A DNA stretch of 64,000 bases from Galdieria partita (Eukaryota > Rhodophyta > Bangiophyceae > Galdieriales > Galdieriaceae), in the NCBI GenBank assembly GCA_025991245.1, contig BQMJ01000035.1:124001-188000 (forward strand). Reading direction: 5' to 3'. Positions 56,904-64,000 of the stretch are shown here, piece by piece. The notes beneath the pieces are model-generated. The model searched no databases and was not told the DNA's origin. It worked only from the letters and a program-made list of their open reading frames with translations. Both the position numbers and the translations under genes were made by a program. Each line of letters starts with the position of its first letter. Position 1 is the first letter of the stretch.

Positions 56904-57237
56904 ACAAATCTTTTTGAGATTTCCATTTACAGAAATGATATCTTCTCTTAACGGAAGTTATGGGCAACTTGAATAAAATCTTACAATTTCCTTTTATTAT
57001 AGAGTCAACTGACAACATTCTCTAGATTTCGTCTCAACCATCCTTAAATTTCAAATCGATGTTTCAGGAATAAGAATGGAAAATATTCATATAAGGCAAT
57101 CCTGTACAAGCTCAGGGTGTCTTTCACAACTATCTTCGAGCAAGGAATGTGAGCAAATATTGTATAACGTCTGGCATAAAAGTCACATTCCATCTCAATT
57201 CCACGGTTCCAACACAAGAAAAACCCACAGGTTACTA
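56904..57237. other. Intergenic, nothing recognised
   Basis: About 330 bases downstream of the EAF1/p400-like stop codon. AT-rich; probably the 3' region of that gene. Confidence 0.55.
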
Positions 57238-60200
57238 TTAGGCCTCGTCTAGTCTCAAGGATTTCCTACTTCGTTTTAAAGTATTTGCTGACGTTTGCCA
57301 TTCATTCGTTTGGCGTCTATCCCTGGAAGGAGAAGAATCTGAGCTTGGCACATCGTCCCTCGTATTGAATTGAAGCCTACCTCCACGTGTATAGCTGGAG
57401 GTAGACGAAAACATTGAATGCACACGATTTGTATCACTTTGATAGCTTGCGCCACTCTCAAACGAGAGCTTAACATCTGCTTTCCAATTTCTTGGTTGTT
57501 CTGATTGCTTCCGCATCAACTTTGTTAAAATAGTGGGTCTCATACTGAAGTTAGACGAGTTCATTGTTGATTCCGTCTTGGTTTGAGTCAATGACTTTGC
57601 ATTTAACAACTGAGTTCTCTGCTCAAAAGGCCATGGCGCCGTATGACTCGAAGGTCGTCTTAGGCTCTTTCCATATATTTCGGATCTTTGAGGTTTCTGA
57701 CTTTGCCTAAAGGGATGGAATGTTCCTTGAGCAGATAGAGCCGACCCTGAACCTAGATAATTGACTCTTGAAAACATAGAAGATCTTCTAATGAATGGCT
57801 GCTGTGCGCGTATATTCGTAGTTTTGTATCCTGGCTTCCATTCTTCGTTGGTAACTTTGGGTGAAGGAATAACATCCGGTGATATCATTGTAGTGACTCC
57901 CTCTCCTATTACCGACTTTACAAGTTTTGCATACGAGGGATGGGGTTCTATTAGAGTACAAACTTCAGCAGTCGAACCTCGACCTCCATTATTTTGCTTC
58001 CAATTTTCCTGCACAGCAGAAACAAGCAATGATAAATGCCTCTTTAACAAATACGACTCTGCCGATGAATCGGTCGGTTCTTTGCTATTATCATTCGAGA
58101 AAATTTCAAATCTAGCCTTGCATTCACTTTCCGTCCTGGGTCTCTTAAGTCGACAAAGGCTAAACGTAGTCCACTTCAGCCAATCTCGACATATCAAATA
58201 ATTTTGATAGCATGACTTTACGGTTCTCAACAATTCTCGGTCTTCATCGGATGTCCACGACAGAAACTTTTCCTCTGAGCCATCAAAAAAGTTTCGACGT
58301 GATGCTCGTGCTTTGTTCCTTTCGTAGTTCTGTTTATTCGTCACTGGTGACATCGTTCCAATCTTATGAGTATGGCCTCTTTCCCAGGAATCGGCACCTT
58401 TACTAATCGAAGAGCTCTGACCATTTTGCTCGTGAAACTTCGGCTCTAGCAAAGTTGCCTTTTGCAGACTAGTTGCTTCGGACGTTCTACTTAGTCGAGA
58501 ATATGCATGTGGAAAGAACGCAGCATCTTCAGCGGACTCTATTCCAATTGCAGCTGTTTTATCTACGACTGTCGACATTGTCATTTCTTCTTTTCCACCA
58601 TCATGAAGTGGTAAATATATCTTGAAAACAGTGCCTGAATTAGCGATAGCTCTAGAATAACTCGATTGACTATCTTCATCCATCATTCTGATGTAAAAAC
58701 AATCAAGAGGCAAGTCTTCTCGAAATGGATCTACTACGAGAAACTTACTAGACTGAGTCAACTTAACTAGATTGGAAAGCTTCTCAGGAGCACAAGCTTC
58801 ACTTCTCATTCTATCAAGAATATTTAGCGAATAACACTGTATTCCTGAAATATTCCGATTGTTCTCATATTCAAATAATACATCATAGTTTTCCACTGCA
58901 TCATCTACTTCATCCAGTGAAAAAAAAGAATCCATTTGCTTCTTCTCCCCGTTTTCATTCTCGATAATTGAGCTAAAGTACTCTTCAAGTCTATCCTTCT
59001 TAGCACATGAAATCACCAACGAGTTTTCCTCCAAATTCTTCATGCATTCTATACAATACAAAGTCAAATGTCAATAAAGCATGCTATCAAACTAATCCTG
59101 TAACCTGATTACCTGTCGAGTAACTACACAAAGTGGTCCGCGATTCAAAGTTGTCGCAACGAGAGTCAGAGAGCAGCTCTGAAACAAGTCGATATACATT
59201 TGAGCTTTCTACCAAAGCTGAAGATGAAAAACCTTTGAATAGATCTCGATAAGTATCTTTCTTCATCATTGTTTCTTCAACAGTTCCACTTGAAACCAAA
59301 TGAAAAACCTGAACTGGTTTTTCTTGCGATAGATTATATACAGTATGCTCAAGCTGAGCATCGTTTTTTAAGTCCAAACTATGTTCAAAATAAATAAGGG
59401 TATCCACACCGGAAAACTTTTGCCAGGACATATCTGAATCAACGGTCATTATACTGCACAAAAACTCGGAGTTTTGGCTGAAATTGGAAGCCAATGCATA
59501 ACGCTGCTTTGTGGGAATCGTTGAATCAAGACGTATATAGGTGAACTCGTGAAGATGCATGAAGTATTCAAGCACATCCAAGACCTCCATAGAATTAGCG
59601 ACGACTACACATTTACGCCCTAGCTTCTTAAGACTCTCGAGTAAAGAACGTAAGCAAGATAACTTTCCGCTATTGGACTCCAACTCGAAAGAAATCTGAC
59701 ATTTTGAAAAGTCATCAAATTTAACAGCATCTTGGACATAAACTCTTAGAGACTTCAATCTATCTTGGTCATATCTACAAGGGTAATCTATAGTGGGAGC
59801 CTTCGCGAGCGCTCTCATTACACCAAAGGTCATTAAACTGAGAGTATTGGAAAATCTTCGAGTATCTGCTACAGAAAGTAGTTCGGAGTAAAAGGACACT
59901 TCTTCAAATAAGTCTCTTTTTGTACATCCAACAATATCAGAGAACGTTGATGGAATATAACTTTTCATGTGTCTCAAAGACGGTGCCAGCAATTGCTCCA
60001 TTGACAAATCTAAAGTCGTCAAAAACGAGTTCTCCGAGCTCAAACCGGATTCAGCATTTTCGTCAGTCACGCATTTGATTTGTGACGATGAGTTATAATT
60101 TACCAAAAAACGAAAGGACTTTTGCCATTCTTCTTCTCCCGAAAGAAAGTTTGCTACCGGAGGCTGCATTGAATCTTCACAGTTATTCTCCTCTTTGTCA

Positions 60201-62787
60201 TTAGAATAGAGCTCAGAGTGCAGCAAACAAAGCGATTTACGGATCAGAAGATATTTACTTTCACATGAAAACATTTGCATATCGCAAATTCCAATAACAT
60301 CCTTCGGAATGTGAAACTGGATGCTCGGCAACAAGAAAGGTGACGACGAAAAAGTTGGTTCAACAAGTTCTACAAATACATTCACTAAAAGAAAAAATCT
60401 TGGAAGATTTTTAAGTACCTGCATAGTTACAGATTCTTTTTAAGGCATTGAGAATCAAACGCAAACCATCAAGTGAATAATGATAAGGATAATCTGCAAG
60501 TTTCTTCATCAAGATAACTTCATCATAAAGTTTCCTTTGTTTTCTGCTCAATGAACACGTTACGATCTCCTCAATCCTATTCGGAAAATATGGTAACAAC
60601 ATTTCCTTCTTCCTACGCAATGTGAATGGTTTTATCGCTCGTTCCATCTTGTTCACAATAGGTTTCAAATAATTGCAAGAAAGTCGTTCTGAAAAAGAAA
60701 ATTCAACGTTTTGCAACTCTTGAGGTAAAAGTTTCGGCACCAAAAGGCGTAAAAATCGCCAAAAATCATTAAACAAGCAAGTGTCGTAACATCCTGTCAA
60801 TAACAAACGAAAATGGGTCTGAAAATTCTCCAACAGCTTAACTTCCTCATTTCCGAGACTCCGCAAATTATGTGCGTCCTTCAGAATTAAACAATGCCAC
60901 TTTCGTCGAAGTAAATAATTAATGATATCCTTTAGATACTCGTATGAGCATAAAAACATTAGAAACTTCCCAGAATTGGGACAAATTGTTTCTACTTGAG
61001 TCACGAAACTCTCCTGCTTGTCCAACACAATCATTTCAATTTTAGTGAACCAGAGTTTACATTCCTTCTCCAAATGCTCCATTTCTGCTCTGGAAGCAAC
61101 CATAAGGCAAGGATCGGTGTTCAATCCTTCATTTGCAAGCCTAACCAAATGTCATGAAAAGGAGATACTGCCAGTGAAACTTACCAACTTAGAAAAGCAA
61201 TGACGCTAACTGTCTTCCCACAGTTTCTATCATCCGCCAATAAAACGTTCCAGTTGCGCGAGTAACACGCAACCAGCCACTGTAAAGTTTTGAACTGAAA
61301 TTCCTTCAGTGTTCCATTAAAATAAGGAAGGCATTCTACACAAGCCGAAAGCGAAATATTTTCATCTCCAAATAAATATATAAGTTTGTCTAAAAATGAG
61401 TCGACCCGTTTTTTAAAGAAGCCGAAATCAACAAAGCAATTCCTTTGAAGAGCAGCAACACTATTAGATGAAGTAACAGAACAGTCTTTCTCTTCAACAC
61501 ATTCGTGAGCTTTAACCACACTAGCGCTATCTTGCACCTCAGGATTGTCAGCATTGCCAGTCTTCATAAGGTACTCATCTGGATCAACAGACGACGACAT
61601 GCTATTAACAGAGTCAAAGAGAGCCGTTATCTCCTCATCTCTTTGTTCTTCGGTAGATACGAGGAACTCATGCAAGGGCATCTGAGTTTTTGTAAAAGTT
61701 ATTTCAGATGTCTCCTCGTCTCTATCTAAACGTAAATTCTCCTCATTCGAGTTTGAAATCTTATTTCTGGATTCATCCAGAAGTGAAATACTCTCATAAA
61801 GTCGCTGTGCTTCCATATTATCCATTGACTTCTTCCACTGCATGTTAGCCCCAAGATACATATTTCTCGACTGCTTCCAAAACTCTACAATAGAAGTGGC
61901 CAACGAATTTGCTCTAATTCTTCGTGCTGTTTCCGAGCTCGGTGCATTTACACTTCTACACGATAATTCATCAGCTAATCGCTTAGCAAAACAAATTTTG
62001 TGTTTTCGCTCCTCTCGAAAGTCGATTGCGAGCCAAACAACTTCATCTAACAGATAATCCCACAAAACTTTTGCCCTTGGAGGTTCCGGCTGTTTAGGAA
62101 GCCTTGACATTGCCAAAGCAGCGTTTTTCTTTACAATTCCACGGGCGACCTTAAGAATATTCTCTTCATATGCAAGCTTTTGTGGTGGGTCTGACTGTCC
62201 ATAAACGTAACTCGCTGGAAGAGCCGGAGCACTTGAAAAAGAGACTGGAAACTGTTTTGAAGGAGCTTGAAAGTTACAAAAATTGAGCAAATCTGCTTCG
62301 CTTCTTTGCATTTGTTCATATTCAGGGAGCTTCTTTTTAGCTTCCCGCATTGTCTTTGCCCTGAGCAACGCAGCTGTAGAAGCCGATACTTGGCGTTCAA
62401 TAACCAGGAGCTGCCTTCTATGTTCATCTCTTGAGGCCACTGCTCTTCTGCGTATGTCCTTTAGTTTCTCCAAAACTCGATGTCGCGCGCGTTCCAAATC
62501 ACTATGTTGAACTTCTCGCTCTTGTAACCTTTGACCATCCGAAGTGTCTTTTTCAGTACTCGGTACTTTATAATCGGGCCGTTTGACGTTACGACTCCTA
62601 AGTATGGGAGACGTGTTAGTTGAACGGCTACCGGTGCTTTCAACATCTGCGCCTGTGTTCTCGGGCTCCGACCCAGAATGTAACTTTCGCTTTCTACTAA
62701 GCTTTTCCTCTGCAAGTTTGAAATATTATAACTAAAACATCTTATAAACTAAGTCCACCAACCTCTCGAACGTGAAACTTCGTTCAT
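57238..62787 (-). CDS. EAF1/p400-like chromatin scaffold: HSA, degenerate SNF2 ATPase, SANT
   Basis: Five exons, 62787-62763, 62709-61185, 61140-60419, 60384-59113 and 59048-57238, give 1784 residues. An HSA domain lies at about 219-290 (VLWDYLLDEVVWLAIDFREE). A SNF2-type helicase region follows at about 480-1100, split by a long insertion as in p400/SWR1. A SANT/Myb domain is at about 1445-1498 (FLSWTSDEDRELLRTVKSC), and the tail is Ser-rich. HSA plus SANT with SNF2 between is the layout of p400/Domino; yeast Eaf1 has HSA and SANT only. Both scaffold the NuA4 acetyltransferase complex. The ATPase motifs are lost: DDRNCGKT for motif I, LKDAHN for DEAH, and no arginine in the motif VI stretch LEHTVYNLSQ. 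Confidence 0.78.
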
Positions 62788-63715
62788 CAGTCCTGAAACT
62801 ACTGACAATGTTCAAACATCTCTCACAACTCTACAACTGAATTTTTGAGGCAAATATAACAAAGCAAATGACAAGTTTTGTTGAAGATAATCCCACGCAT
62901 AGTAGAAACATGTTTGTATGCTTTTATTCGAAATATACCAAAGACTTTTCTTTTGAAAGCCCTTGTTTTTAACCTGCTTTCTTTAGTTTTGTGACAGAGA
63001 AAGCGTACATGTGTAGGCGATATTTGACAAGGCTTGAGGGAAACTTGTGACTTGGAGATGAGAGTGCAACAGACTAGAGGGCTCTGCATAGAGTGTATAA
63101 GGTTAAATGTGACTCTCCGAAGATTCCCTAATGGCAACAAGTTCCAATATGTAAGGTATCAGGGGGATGTTTGAATGAGAAGGTGTGTTGAGGCGATCCT
63201 GAGTCTTTAAAGTAGGTTTTGCGTTTCAGAGCTATGCCAAAGGCGTTTCTCCTGATAAGATTTCTGGAGATAATTTGCTAGTTGAGAAAGGTATAACTGA
63301 GATTGCTGTTAGAATGATGTCTCCGAACATCTCACTAAAAGTTAGTCATCCACTTGTTCTGGACCAATCCGTTCTTTAGCAAAGACAGAAGTCTCTGGGA
63401 AAGTTTATGAATTTCAGACACAGCTTCGGATGTAGTTTTATTAAGTATTCTATGCTGAAATTAACACTTCCAATTGTATTTCCCACTCAAGTGTTTCTTT
63501 TGAAAGGGAAACCAGCCACAAGTGAAAATCGAACAAAAACAGAAGTATTCGTTACAAACTATTTATTCTCGATGTGGTCTTTGTGTATTTTTTGATCCTA
63601 AAGGTTTCATTGTTTCCCTTGATCAATACTGAAATAAAGTTAAACAGCATTGCTTATAAGTCGCTCAAGAATTCCGGAAGGAAATACCAATTCCCTTGAA
63701 GCTCTATTTATTCCA
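62788..63715. other. Intergenic, possible unresolved exon
   Basis: About 930 bases between divergent genes. One plus-strand frame after an AG at 63230-63231 stays open for about 48 codons to 63379 (SYAKGVSPDKISGDNLLVEK at its start), but I could not join it to a start or to a neighbour. Other frames look like noise. Confidence 0.4.
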
Positions 63716-64000
63716 ATGACAAACATAGACTCAGCACGTGTTTTCGTTGGGCTCAAACCTCCAGAGGCAGTCTGCCAGTTGATCATTAGATATCAAAAGT
63801 ACCTTCAAGAAACTCTTGTCAACGAACTTCCAAGTATTCACTTAATAGAAGGAAGGCAGCCGAACTTCGTTCGTTGGACTGCTGAAGATTCGCTCCACCT
63901 CACACTTCAGTTTATTGGTTCTGTTTCTCGACAAGCTCTGGACTCATTTAGGTGGAAATTTCGTGAGAGGGCTTGTCAAATAGAGCCTTTCAAAGTTTCT
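63716..64000 (+). CDS. 2H phosphoesterase (ThpR / 2'-5' RNA ligase-like), 5' part
   Basis: An open frame from ATG 63716 runs off the window end after 95 codons. It starts MTNIDSARVFVGLKPPEAVC, typical of the first strand of ThpR (RNA 2',3'-cyclic phosphodiesterase, once called 2'-5' RNA ligase). The first catalytic motif HLTLQFIG (HxTx) is present; the second HxTx lies beyond the window. No intron is seen in the visible part. Start choice is supported by the family's usual N-terminus. Confidence 0.8.
   Translation, partial: MTNIDSARVFVGLKPPEAVCQLIIRYQKYLQETLVNELPSIHLIEGRQPNFVRWTAEDSLHLTLQFIGSVSRQALDSFRWKFRERACQIEPFKVS

Noticed and set aside
62823-63140. Minus-strand frame of 105 codons upstream of the EAF1-like gene
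   Set aside because: It begins with TTG, lacks any recognised motif and reads like AT-rich noise.

Overview
The window looks like nuclear DNA of a unicellular red alga of the Galdieria type (Cyanidiophyceae). The evidence is dense protein genes on both strands with gaps often under 100 bases, an AT-leaning base composition, and very many spliceosomal introns of about 34-60 bases with GT..AG ends. The gene set is also red-algal in character: cytosolic glucan phosphorylase, LL-diaminopimelate aminotransferase, sterol C24-methyltransferase and mitochondrial CcmE. The species call is inference. I see no virus-like element, transposon, CRISPR array or prokaryotic operon. Exon structures were read by eye from splice motifs, frame and family conservation, and have not been checked against transcripts.

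1-9 kb: SEC23 (3' part), ISCA2, a UVSSA-like gene, EAPP, LL-DAP aminotransferase, LSM6, a PKD-like-domain gene whose start overlaps the end of RFT1, and a doubtful small ORF. 9-21 kb: RPP30, sterol methyltransferase, glucan phosphorylase, calcineurin B, ThiO-like glycine oxidase head-to-head with an AidB-like acyl-CoA dehydrogenase (their start codons overlap in one CATG), and a GT8-like membrane protein. 21-31 kb: a 14-exon PEP carboxylase, an 11-exon thiolase, CHCHD5/Mic14, RPN11 and NDUFA9. 31-41 kb: a secreted CAP protein, tRNA-Gly(CCC), LST8, VPS28, EB1, fatty-acid 2-hydroxylase, a glycine-rich small protein, CcmE and WDR55. 41-64 kb: a 17-exon MSH6, an AhpD-like protein, SEC24, a bZIP factor, a LYR protein, TFIIB, an Rxt3-domain protein, a large EAF1/p400-like protein and the 5' part of a 2H phosphoesterase.

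The genes are mostly unrelated housekeeping functions. Some themes recur: COPII coat (SEC23, SEC24), mitochondrial biogenesis (ISCA2, CHCHD5, NDUFA9, CcmE, LYR protein), chromatin and transcription (TFIIB, Rxt3-like, EAF1/p400-like, bZIP), DNA repair (MSH6, UVSSA-like), and carbon metabolism (phosphorylase, PEP carboxylase, thiolase).

I found no clear undescribed multi-gene system. The most notable single observations are a SNF2 ATPase domain that has lost its catalytic motifs but sits between an intact HSA and an intact SANT domain, the overlapping start codons of ThiO and the AidB-like gene, a GT8 protein without its DxD motif, and several unusual domain additions (ThiO tail, LYR protein with a membrane segment, UVSSA without its zinc-binding region).
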